From contig JAUNPP010000007.1 in the NCBI GenBank assembly GCA_030536685.1, positions 1 through 45,517 on the forward strand: 45,517 nt of DNA, given 5' to 3'. The number at the start of each line of letters is the position of its first letter. Position 1 is the stretch's first letter. Shown here piece by piece: positions 8,725 to 16,767 of the stretch. Source of the DNA: Lachnospiraceae bacterium. Its GTDB lineage: Bacteria; Bacillota; Clostridia; Lachnospirales; Lachnospiraceae. Position numbers and translations under genes: made by a program. The notes below the pieces were generated by a model, which saw only the letters and a program-made list of their open reading frames with translations, had not been told where the DNA came from and searched no databases.

Positions 8725-8801
8725 GCCGCATCTGTGCGGCACAAATTCAGGTACCGGTGAACCGTCTGTTCAACCGCTCCTTCTGCTGCCGCAAATGCGG
8801 C
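8725..8801 (-). promoter_or_regulatory. Leader with two hairpins sharing the same stem
   Basis: In the 5' untranslated region of the lipoprotein, hairpin 1 (8788-8801) and hairpin 2 (8725-8740) use the same arms, GCCGCA and TGCGGC. Hairpin 2 ends just upstream of the AGGAGG site. Because the arms are identical, the first left arm can also pair with the second right arm, giving two mutually exclusive folds next to the ribosome site. Regulatory function is inferred from structure only. Confidence 0.4.
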
Positions 8802-8855
8802 TTTTCATCCGGTCTGCACCGCCGTGATCCGGCATTTTGCAGACATAGATAATAT

Positions 8856-8884
8856 ATTGTAACCTCAAATGCAATTATTTTCAA
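8856..8884 (-). promoter_or_regulatory. Sigma-A-type promoter for the lipoprotein
   Basis: On the minus strand TTGAAA (8884-8879) and TACAAT (8861-8856) are separated by exactly 17 bases. This predicts a leader of about 140 bases before the lipoprotein ATG. Confidence 0.6.
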
Positions 8885-8911
8885 TAGATAAATTCATTTG
8901 AAGTTAAAGAT

Positions 8912-9571
8912 TTATAATTCATCAGGTGTTAAAGATTTCAGAATTTCCAGAGAATGAAAATCCTTTTCGATCACTCTTCTTTTCAGCGCCGTAACTGCTT
9001 TTGAAAATTCCTCCAGCGCCGGCTGTGCAAGAGTAAATCCAAATAATCGATTAAGCGGAGAGGTGATAACATAATGCCAGGTGTACGCGGCGCTCTCCCC
9101 TGTGGGGACCGGCGGCCGTTCCGTATACTCTCCATCCAGAACCATCATCCGAAGCTCTACGATATGCCGGATCAGCACTTTCGGAATCTGATTTTTTTCC
9201 AGCGCCTTAAAGGCCAGATACAATAGATTCAGCATATCCGCAGCAGTCAGATTTTCTTTTGAATAATAATCCGCCAGCTCCGTAAAATACGAAGCATAGC
9301 AAAGATTTTCCAGGTCCTGCTGCAGCTGCTCAAAATATGCAATGACCTCGGCGCTTCTTAATGTGTAGGAGTTTCGCCCCTCATACAGAAAAAAATGTCC
9401 GCATACAAATGGGCAGGAGACTGCCAGCAGCGGGCTATTCGGTCTCCTTGCACCCTTTGCAAATGCCGTGATCCGGCCTCTTTCTCTGGTCAGAAGCACA
9501 ACTCTCCTGTCATACTCTCCTACGGGCATAGTAGAAAGCACCACACCCGTCAATTCCAGCAAATCTGTCAT
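8912..9571 (-). CDS. recO: DNA repair protein RecO
   Basis: Mediator of the RecFOR recombination pathway that loads RecA on SSB-coated DNA. The N-terminal OB-fold is typical (TGVVLSTMPVGEYDRRVVLLTRERGRITAFAKGARR in shortened form: EYDRRVVLLTRERG, FAKGARRPNS), followed by the helical domain. At 219 residues it is shorter than the common 240-260, and the zinc-binding Cys segment (CxxC pairs) present in many RecO proteins is absent. The stop is flanked by an 11-bp direct repeat (GTTAAAGATTT). The ATG overlaps the era stop by four bases (ATGA). Confidence 0.92.
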   Translation of the reverse strand: MTDLLELTGVVLSTMPVGEYDRRVVLLTRERGRITAFAKGARRPNSPLLAVSCPFVCGHFFLYEGRNSYTLRSAEVIAYFEQLQQDLENLCYASYFTELADYYSKENLTAADMLNLLYLAFKALEKNQIPKVLIRHIVELRMMVLDGEYTERPPVPTGESAAYTWHYVITSPLNRLFGFTLAQPALEEFSKAVTALKRRVIEKDFHSLEILKSLTPDEL

Positions 9572-10467
9572 TTATTTTCAAAATAGCCAAAATTCTTCAG
9601 CTGGATATCACTGTCACGCCATTCCTTGCGCACCTTGACCCACAGCTTTAAGTTTACCTGTCCTCCCGTCAGCAGTTCAATATCCTTTCTTGCATCAATT
9701 CCGATGCTTTTTAACATATTTCCCTGCTTTCCGATAATAATTCCCTTGTGGGAATCTCTCTCACATACGATGGAAGCATCGATCTGCCAGATTCCATCCT
9801 TGCGCACCTTCATAACATCGATCGTTACGGCAATTCCGTGAGGAATTTCATCCTCCAGGCGGCGCAGCGCCTTTTCCCGGATAATTTCCGCCGCAATCTG
9901 GCGCATGGGCTGGTCTGTTATAGTGTCTTCATCGTAATACATGGGACCTTCCGGAAGATATCTGCGGATTTCGGAAAGAACCGTGTCTGTATTGACGCTG
10001 CGCAGCGCACTTACGGGAATGACTGCCTTAAAATGATACTGCTGCTTCCACATTGTGATCAGATTGCCTACCTCTGATTTTTCAATCGTATCAATCTTGT
10101 TGATGATCAGGATAACCGGTGTTTTTACAAGCTTTAATTTCTCCAGAATCGTATGATCTCCCGGTCCAATCTTGCTGTCCGGCTCCACCAGCCAGAGAAT
10201 TACATCGACCTCGGTCAAAGTGCGCTCGGCTACATTGACCATATATTCTCCCAGCTTGTTCTTTGCCTTATGCATACCGGGAGTATCCAGAAAGATCATC
10301 TGTGATTCTTTATCTGTATACACGGTCTGAATCCGGTTTCTGGTTGTCTGGGGCTTTCTTGACGTAATCGCAATCTTCTGCCCGATCAGATGATTCATCA
10401 GTGTTGATTTTCCCACATTCGGGCGTCCGATCAATGTTACAAATCCCGATTTAAACTGTTTACTCAT
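9568..10467 (-). CDS. era: GTPase Era
   Basis: Ribosome-associated GTPase needed for 16S rRNA 3'-end processing and 30S assembly. The G motifs are clear: G1 GRPNVGKST (residues 14-22), G3 DTPG (61-64) and G4 NKID at about 121. The C-terminal KH RNA-binding domain includes IIIGKQGNMLKSIG. 299 residues is the normal length. The start overlaps the end of the M16 peptidase gene by 8 bases, and its end overlaps recO by 4. The era-recO pairing is common in Firmicutes. Confidence 0.97.
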   Translation of the reverse strand: MSKQFKSGFVTLIGRPNVGKSTLMNHLIGQKIAITSRKPQTTRNRIQTVYTDKESQMIFLDTPGMHKAKNKLGEYMVNVAERTLTEVDVILWLVEPDSKIGPGDHTILEKLKLVKTPVILIINKIDTIEKSEVGNLITMWKQQYHFKAVIPVSALRSVNTDTVLSEIRRYLPEGPMYYDEDTITDQPMRQIAAEIIREKALRRLEDEIPHGIAVTIDVMKVRKDGIWQIDASIVCERDSHKGIIIGKQGNMLKSIGIDARKDIELLTGGQVNLKLWVKVRKEWRDSDIQLKNFGYFENK

Positions 10468-13400
10468 TCTGCTCCTCCTGTCCGCTTCGCTGCGGCATTT
10501 CTTCCGTATCTGTCTTTACCCGTGGAAATAAATTCTCCACCCGGTCAAACATAGCTTCATTTTCATGAATTTTGCTTTCACTGCCGACCACGCAGAAATG
10601 TTCCGGCCTGAGCATGGCTTCTATATAATCTGCCAGCTCCCGGATGTCCTCCGGCTGACAGGAAAGGATCCTGTCTCTGTCCTCCTGAAGCATTTCCTCC
10701 GTCACACCGGTCAGATAAGCCGCCAGCGAACGGATGCCTTTGGTCTTGGGAGTCTGTGGAATATCCAGATCGCTGATCGTTCCGATAATATATTTGGTCA
10801 TATCCCGTTCATCAGCCTCAAAGGAGCGCAGATAAGCCGGAATTCCTTCATAGATTTCATTCGTTTCCTTCAGATTCGGGTCACGGTAGGAAACCAGATA
10901 ACTCTCTCCGTTTCTGCCGAAACCGCTCATGCAGCCATAGGCGCCGCCCTTTACACGGATATTCAGCCAAAGATAATCATAATTTAAAATAACGCCCAGA
11001 ATCCGCAGTGTTGAGCGGTATTCCAGTCCATTTGCCGCGAAATTTCCGGTTCTTGCCACGTACTGGATCTGAGAAGCAGTTATCATACCTTCCTTTATCG
11101 GTTCGCAAACAGAAGCAGGCATGTCCAGTTCATACTGACAGCCGCCCTTGAAGAAAGCGCTGGAAGCAGTCTGCGTATCGTGAAATTCTTCGGCAAGACA
11201 TTTGGAAAAATCCTTTAACAGTTCAGGAAGCAGTTTACAGCTTTCTGAATCGGCAGTATAGCTGACAAACATTCTTGACGGTCTGAAGATCTTCCGGCGA
11301 ACTGCACCGAGTTTTTCTATGATCTCATCGCTTCTTCGCTCAAAATCCGCATCCAGGCGGTTGACAAAACGTGCAAATTCCATTCCGCCGATCAGCTCGC
11401 TGAATTTGGCAGAGCGGCTGAAGCCTGAAATCGATCTGCCGATTGCGGTCATATGCCCATTTGAAACCATACGCATCTGCAGTCTGGAATTTAACTGGGC
11501 AATAACATCTCCGATCCGTTTCTTATCGCTCAGATCAGAGGTAAATACGATTTCCTTAAACATCCGGAATACAAAGTCCAGCTTTTCTGTTTTGACCTTG
11601 GCAGCCAGCTCGAAGATTCCAAGGAACTGATTGAAGTCCCTGCAGCTGTCGTAGGTGCCGATTCCCGGTGCCAGACCGCCGCAGTTCATACCGATTTCAT
11701 CAGCCAGCTCGCCGTAGCTGTAATGCGCGGTGTTTACCAGACAAAGCAGAGAGCGAAGCAGCGCCGCATACTGGATTTCTTCCATATCCATTCCATCAAG
11801 ATCGAACAGGATTTTCAGATAACCGATTCCACCGGTAAACAGCTCGTGATACAAAACGTCCCCGCCTTCTTCATGCTTTAATGTATTGTAAAAGACAGAA
11901 GCCTTCTTTCCGATATCTTCTCTGGAAAGCATGGGAATCCGGGCTAATACCTCCGGCGGATCAACAGCCTCCTGAAAGGCCTTCAGTTCCTTTGTTTCTT
12001 CTATCATACAGCGGATTTCCTCCGCACTCATGGCCGCCTTTTTTTCTGCAAGTGCAGCTGCCAGCTGTGCATCCTTCTTTGCCGCCAGACCGGGCTGCGG
12101 AGTCATGATGATCCGGGCCTGATGAGGATTGTTCAACAGATATCTGCGAATCATATCCTCAAAATATCCCTCCTCCATATGCTCGCGCAGCCAGTCAAAG
12201 GTTTCGCTGTATTTCAGATGCATCAGAGGGTCGGTTTCCTCGTACAGCCAGCTGTCAAAGCACTGGATTCCATACATCAGCCCCTTGGGAAATGCGCCGT
12301 AATCTGCTTCACGGTACTTAAATTCCGCACTGTTAAGGCCTGCTGCCAGCGTCCGCTTATTCAGCCCGTTTTCTGCCAGCTCGGAAAGCGTCTGATTGAC
12401 CGTGTCCAGAAATTCCTGCATTTTCTCCGGCTCCGCATTTTTCGCTACAACAGAGAAATACGGCTGTAAAATACCGGATTCTGTGCCGCCGTAGACATCC
12501 TTGCAGAGTTTTTTATCGATCAGCGCCTGTTTCAGGGGCGCTCCCGGCGCATCCAGAAGCGCATAATCCAGAATATTCATTGCGACATACTGTCTGCGGT
12601 CAAGCACGCTGCCGACGGTCATGGCAAGTGCCAGCCAGGAGCCATCCTCATTATCCTCCTCTGCCGGGCAGGAGATCGTCTGTTCTACCGGTTTTTCAAA
12701 GCATTTCTGAGGTCTGATTTCAGAATCTACCTCCATCGCATCATACCGGTTCAGGTATTCTTCATCCAGCCATCGCAGCTTTTCTTCCATATCCATGTTT
12801 CCATACAGATAGATGTAGCTGTTGGAGGGATGATAGTATTTTTTGTGGAAAGCGAGAAATTCCTCGTATCCAAGTGTCGGGATCACATCCGGATCTCCAC
12901 CGGATTCCTGTCCGTAGGCATTCTCCGGATACAGACAGTTCTGGATATATCTTTCAAGAACTCCATCCGGAGAGGAAAATGCACCTTTCATCTCGTTATA
13001 AACAACGCCATTGATCGTCAGTGGCGCCTCCTCGGATTCCAGCTCATAGTGCCAGCCTTCCTGGCGGAAGATCTTGTCGGTTTCATAGATCCGGGGATTG
13101 AGCACCGCATCCATATACACGTCCATCAGATTCTGAAAATCCGTATCATTACAGCTGGCAACCGGATAAATCGTTTTATCCGGATATGTCATGGCATTTA
13201 AAAATGTATTCAGAGAGCCTTTTACCAGCTCTACAAAAGGGTCCTTCAAAGGGAATTTTAAGGAACCGCACAATACGGAATGTTCCAGAATATGAGCCAC
13301 CCCTGTACTGTTTACAGGCGGTGTGCGGAAGCCGATCGTAAACACCTTATTCTCATCCTCATTGGACAGCAGAAAAATCCTCGCTCCGCTCTTTTTATGC

Positions 13401-13483
13401 CGCATAATATATGCTGTCGAATCCAGCTCCTGAATTCGTTCCTCTTTTAACAAACTGTATGTTTCCAGCGTTTCAAATGCCAT
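10460..13483 (-). CDS. M16C-family zinc metallopeptidase (presequence protease-like)
   Basis: 1007 residues, the length of the single-chain pitrilysin clan that folds into a closed chamber (Cym1/PreP/falcilysin type). The inverted zinc motif is HILEH (residues 64-68), with the downstream Glu in the NEMKGAF region. The rest comprises the inactive M16 domains, including the RVKGGAYG segment with its conserved Arg. It likely degrades peptides in the cytoplasm, since no signal peptide is present. A clear GGAG lies 4 bases before the ATG. Translationally coupled to era. Confidence 0.9.
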   Translation of the reverse strand: MAFETLETYSLLKEERIQELDSTAYIMRHKKSGARIFLLSNEDENKVFTIGFRTPPVNSTGVAHILEHSVLCGSLKFPLKDPFVELVKGSLNTFLNAMTYPDKTIYPVASCNDTDFQNLMDVYMDAVLNPRIYETDKIFRQEGWHYELESEEAPLTINGVVYNEMKGAFSSPDGVLERYIQNCLYPENAYGQESGGDPDVIPTLGYEEFLAFHKKYYHPSNSYIYLYGNMDMEEKLRWLDEEYLNRYDAMEVDSEIRPQKCFEKPVEQTISCPAEEDNEDGSWLALAMTVGSVLDRRQYVAMNILDYALLDAPGAPLKQALIDKKLCKDVYGGTESGILQPYFSVVAKNAEPEKMQEFLDTVNQTLSELAENGLNKRTLAAGLNSAEFKYREADYGAFPKGLMYGIQCFDSWLYEETDPLMHLKYSETFDWLREHMEEGYFEDMIRRYLLNNPHQARIIMTPQPGLAAKKDAQLAAALAEKKAAMSAEEIRCMIEETKELKAFQEAVDPPEVLARIPMLSREDIGKKASVFYNTLKHEEGGDVLYHELFTGGIGYLKILFDLDGMDMEEIQYAALLRSLLCLVNTAHYSYGELADEIGMNCGGLAPGIGTYDSCRDFNQFLGIFELAAKVKTEKLDFVFRMFKEIVFTSDLSDKKRIGDVIAQLNSRLQMRMVSNGHMTAIGRSISGFSRSAKFSELIGGMEFARFVNRLDADFERRSDEIIEKLGAVRRKIFRPSRMFVSYTADSESCKLLPELLKDFSKCLAEEFHDTQTASSAFFKGGCQYELDMPASVCEPIKEGMITASQIQYVARTGNFAANGLEYRSTLRILGVILNYDYLWLNIRVKGGAYGCMSGFGRNGESYLVSYRDPNLKETNEIYEGIPAYLRSFEADERDMTKYIIGTISDLDIPQTPKTKGIRSLAAYLTGVTEEMLQEDRDRILSCQPEDIRELADYIEAMLRPEHFCVVGSESKIHENEAMFDRVENLFPRVKTDTEEMPQRSGQEEQNE

Positions 13484-13534
13484 GTTCTCCTCCTAACGGC
13501 GCATCCTGTGCACCCAAATGCTTTTCATGCCGTT

Positions 13535-14344
13535 TTAATTTCTATACTCAATCTGATTGATCAGATGATATTTTAAAATCAGCCTCATTTCCTCTACCAG
13601 TCTCGATGGCCAGAGCAGACCCGACTCGCGGAATGAAAGAACCTTCATATCCCGCTTTAAGCTGTTCACGATCATCTCATAGCGAAAAATAGACGATGTA
13701 TCTGACACGATTCCCACTACAGGATCATTTTCCCGGTCTGCATCCTCCTGATACCAGTCCATCAGAATGTATGCGTAGCTGTACATGATGTTCTGCCTCA
13801 GGTTATTGGAAATCTCTTCTGTTATGATCCGGCTTTCTTCCACACCCTTCTTCTGCAGATAGATTTTCATAAGATTCTGCAGCTTTGCCTCATCTCCCTC
13901 CAGATCCCTGAAACGGCTGCAGCCTGCCAATATGACCTTTACATCCTTGTGCCTGCTCATATATTCGCCTGTACAATCCAGCGTTTCATAATCATATTCG
14001 GTCAATGAGGCTTCCACATCCCCATTTTCAATCACGATCAGGTAATTTATATTTTCCTGATTTTTGGAAAAACTGCTGGAAAGGATCAGCACGATAAAAA
14101 TACCGATCAGAAGAAAATAAAGCCCCAGGCTGGTGCAGATAGCCGTCCGAACCTCCAGCGAAACACACCTTTTATGCTGCTGTCTGTTTTTCCTGTCAAT
14201 ACGCAGAAACAGACCGATCAAGGCAAGGATCAGCGCGCTGACCGGCCAGTAGAGCTGCAGTTCCCAGAAAACATCTGCAAATATTACTAAAACAGCATAG
14301 TAAAGTATGTTGAATCCCGAAACGGCAAACAAAATGATTTCCAT
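13535..14344 (-). CDS. YdcF/SanA-like DUF218 membrane protein
   Basis: 269 residues. Three hydrophobic segments lie in the first about 95 residues. The C-terminal domain follows the DUF218 pattern: a start strand (NYLIVIENG), an Asp/Gly-containing region (VKVILAGCSRF), a Glu-containing helix (DEAKLQNLMKIYL), then EESRIITEEISNNLRQNI and a late VGIVSDTSSIFRYEMI. E. coli SanA/ElyC members affect envelope integrity. The exact function here is unknown. The gene begins 6 bases after the stop of the U32 gene. Confidence 0.7.
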   Translation of the reverse strand: MEIILFAVSGFNILYYAVLVIFADVFWELQLYWPVSALILALIGLFLRIDRKNRQQHKRCVSLEVRTAICTSLGLYFLLIGIFIVLILSSSFSKNQENINYLIVIENGDVEASLTEYDYETLDCTGEYMSRHKDVKVILAGCSRFRDLEGDEAKLQNLMKIYLQKKGVEESRIITEEISNNLRQNIMYSYAYILMDWYQEDADRENDPVVGIVSDTSSIFRYEMIVNSLKRDMKVLSFRESGLLWPSRLVEEMRLILKYHLINQIEYRN

Positions 14345-14350
14345 AACTTA

Positions 14351-15574
14351 TCAGGCCTTCTTTCTCAGAATATCCCCTTCTTCCGGCTGTATCGTAAGCT
14401 TTACTGATAAATGCTGTCTGGCATGCGGCGCACTTTCCTGCGCAATGCCTTCCTCACTCAGAATCGAAACAACCTCAGCTTCCAGATTTCGTCCATCCGG
14501 TTTCATGATCTCCACTGTTTCTCCAACTGAAAACTTATTTTTCTGTTCCAGGAAGAAGCTTCCATCCTCTTTCACAGAACCGCTCATTCCCAGATAGATA
14601 TAATCCTGTATATAAGTATTATTGTCATAAATCTGTGATTCTGAATCAGGTTTTCCATAGAAAAATCCGGTTGTAAACTGACGCATCGTACATTTTTCGA
14701 TTTCAGCCCGGTACCAGTCCATATTTTTTTCATATAATGCCGGATCTGTAAAATAATCATCGATCGCACGGCGGTAGGTTCTTGCCACTACGGCAACATA
14801 AAGAGCCGCTTTCATGCGCCCTTCGATCTTAAAGCTGTCAATTCCTGCTTCGACCATATCCGGAATATGGTCGATCATACACAGATCTTTTGAATTAAAG
14901 ATAAAGGTTCCGCGCTCATTTTCAAAGACAGGGAAATATTCACCCGGGCGCTTTTCCTCCATCAGGGCATATTTCCAGCGACAGGGATGCGTACATGCAC
15001 CCTGATTGGCGTCTCTGCCGGTCAGATAATTGGACAGCAGACAGCGGCCGGAATAGGATATACACATTGCGCCGTGTATAAAGCTTTCAATTTCCATATC
15101 ATCCGGAATTTTGGAGCGGATCGTGCGGATTTCTTCCAATGACAGCTCGCGTCCTGTTACAACACGGGTTGCGCCCTGCGCTTTCCAGAATAAAAAGGTT
15201 CCGTAATTCACATTGTTGGCCTGGGTGCTGATATGGAGGGGGATTTCGGGAATCACCTCTCTCGCAACCATAAAAAGCCCCGGGTCGGACACCAGAACAG
15301 CATCGGGACCTGCTTTTTTCAGCTCTCTGAAATAATCGGCAGCCTCCTCAAGATCCTGGTTATGTGCCAGAATATTGGCGGTAACATAAACCTTTACACC
15401 ATGTTCATGAGCGAAACGGATTCCCTCCGTCAGCTCCTCCATGGAAAAATTCTTTGCTTTGGCACGCAGGCTGAAAGCCTCGCCGCCGACATATATCGCA
15501 TCTGCACCATAGTACACTGCGGTTTTTAAAACTTCAAGACTCCCTGCGGGAATCAAAAGTTCAGGTTTTTTCAT
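14351..15574 (-). CDS. trhP: Peptidase U32-family tRNA uridine hydroxylation protein (TrhP-like)
   Basis: 407 residues of the U32 family. The family signature is seen as ESFIHGAMCISYSGRC, and further cysteines appear in GACTHPCRW, which are the iron-sulfur ligands in this family. U32 proteins TrhP/YrrN-YrrO form 5-hydroxyuridine at the wobble position of tRNA using prephenate. The gene lies directly downstream of a TrmR-like methyltransferase, as in the B. subtilis yrrMNO operon, which supports the tRNA role over an older collagenase label. Here a single U32 gene replaces the yrrN/yrrO pair. The ribosome site AGGAGG is 6 bases before the ATG. Confidence 0.85.
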   Translation of the reverse strand: MKKPELLIPAGSLEVLKTAVYYGADAIYVGGEAFSLRAKAKNFSMEELTEGIRFAHEHGVKVYVTANILAHNQDLEEAADYFRELKKAGPDAVLVSDPGLFMVAREVIPEIPLHISTQANNVNYGTFLFWKAQGATRVVTGRELSLEEIRTIRSKIPDDMEIESFIHGAMCISYSGRCLLSNYLTGRDANQGACTHPCRWKYALMEEKRPGEYFPVFENERGTFIFNSKDLCMIDHIPDMVEAGIDSFKIEGRMKAALYVAVVARTYRRAIDDYFTDPALYEKNMDWYRAEIEKCTMRQFTTGFFYGKPDSESQIYDNNTYIQDYIYLGMSGSVKEDGSFFLEQKNKFSVGETVEIMKPDGRNLEAEVVSILSEEGIAQESAPHARQHLSVKLTIQPEEGDILRKKA

Positions 15575-15588
15575 CTCATTCCTCCTGA

Positions 15589-16233
15589 TTACTTCTTCCT
15601 TACACTGATCGTAACTCCGTCTCCTACTGTTAAAACGGAAGATTCCAGTCCCTCTGTATGTTTTAATGCGTACAGATACTCCCGCATCCGGCTGTGGATC
15701 GTGCGGTTTCTGCGGATCACACCATAGCGGGATTCCACCAGCTGCCCATCCTGCAGGATATTATCGGAAACCAGAATGCCTCCCGGCTCCAGAAGACGCA
15801 TCACCGAAGGAAGAAAGTGGATATACTGCCCCTTGGCAGCATCCATAAAAATAAAATCAAAAGACCCCTCCAGCGATTCAAGCACTTCTGCAGCATCGCC
15901 GGCAATCAGATGAATCACATCTTCCTTGCCTGCCCTGCAAAAATTAGCCCGTGCCAGAGGGATTCTTTTTTCATATTTCTCAATCGTTGTAATGGTACAG
16001 CCTTCAGGCATCACTTCACTCATAAGAAGAGCCGAAAATCCTGTTGCCGTACCCACCTCCAGAATTCTTCCGGGGCGTTTCATCAGAATCAGACTCCGCA
16101 GCAGACTTCCGGTTTCCCGTTTAATGATCGGAACCCTGTCACGAATTGCCTCTGCTTCTATTTCTGCAAGAACCGGTGTATAATCCGGTTCCAGCGACCT
16201 GATATATTCAGTTGTTCTCTCATCTACAATCAT
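15589..16233 (-). CDS. trmR: tRNA 5-hydroxyuridine O-methyltransferase (TrmR-like)
   Basis: 214 residues with a class I SAM-binding fold: motif I EVGTATGFSALLM, acidic residue in TTIEKYE, and FDFIFMDAAKGQY with metal-ligand type Asp residues, followed by VSDNILQDG. It matches the caffeoyl-CoA O-methyltransferase-like group that includes B. subtilis TrmR (YrrM), which converts ho5U34 to mo5U34 in tRNA. The next gene (15 bases away) is the U32 hydroxylase that would supply its substrate. Function inferred from family plus context. Confidence 0.85.
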   Translation of the reverse strand: MIVDERTTEYIRSLEPDYTPVLAEIEAEAIRDRVPIIKRETGSLLRSLILMKRPGRILEVGTATGFSALLMSEVMPEGCTITTIEKYEKRIPLARANFCRAGKEDVIHLIAGDAAEVLESLEGSFDFIFMDAAKGQYIHFLPSVMRLLEPGGILVSDNILQDGQLVESRYGVIRRNRTIHSRMREYLYALKHTEGLESSVLTVGDGVTISVRKK

Positions 16234-16289
16234 CAGACAGCCTCATTTTCTCCTATCAGAACTTCATTAGCATCCTAAAGACCCTTTTA

Positions 16290-16697
16290 TCACTTGTTCT
16301 CCTGTGAACCGGGTCCGTCATTCAGATACAGCAGAATTTCCTTACTGGTCATGGAGGTATTCAGCGTATATTCGCCCGGCTGCAGAATCTTATCATAAAA
16401 GAGGATCTGGCAGCGAAAAGTAAATTTATCCGGAATCAGACCTGCATCTGCCAGACCGTCAATGATCTTCGCTGTCAAATCACCTTTCTCTATCTGAAAG
16501 GTCACTTCTCTTCCCGGAGGCGCCGACATTGCCGGGGCTGCAAAAAGATTGTATCCGAAATCATATCCGCTGCTGATCACCAGATGTACTGCAATGACTA
16601 ACAAAAGTACTGCAAGCAGTTTAAGCGCAGTTCTGACAATGAGCCAGATTGTCTGATTCTCCTTTTTTGCATCTTCATCACGAATTATTTCAGCCAT
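16290..16697 (-). CDS. MltG N-terminal-like membrane protein without catalytic domain
   Basis: 135 residues from the ATG at 16697, which has GGGAG 6 bases upstream. An in-frame ATG at 16763 lacks such a site. One membrane segment (about residues 23-45) is followed by a short LysM-like region (VTFQIEKGDLTAKIIDGLADAGLI, then LQPGEYTLNTSMTSKEIL). This pattern is the N-terminal part of the endolytic transglycosylase MltG (YceG/YrrL). The catalytic YceG domain with its essential Glu is missing, and the gene stops cleanly. B. subtilis has full yrrL in the same neighbourhood, so this is a reduced relative. It cannot be a transglycosylase by itself. Confidence 0.65.
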   Translation of the reverse strand: MAEIIRDEDAKKENQTIWLIVRTALKLLAVLLLVIAVHLVISSGYDFGYNLFAAPAMSAPPGREVTFQIEKGDLTAKIIDGLADAGLIPDKFTFRCQILFYDKILQPGEYTLNTSMTSKEILLYLNDGPGSQENK

Positions 16698-16767
16698 ATC
16701 GTTCTCCCTTTTCTGATAAATATGCTGCCATGCAAAGCACGACAGCATACCCATAGTTATCACGGAA

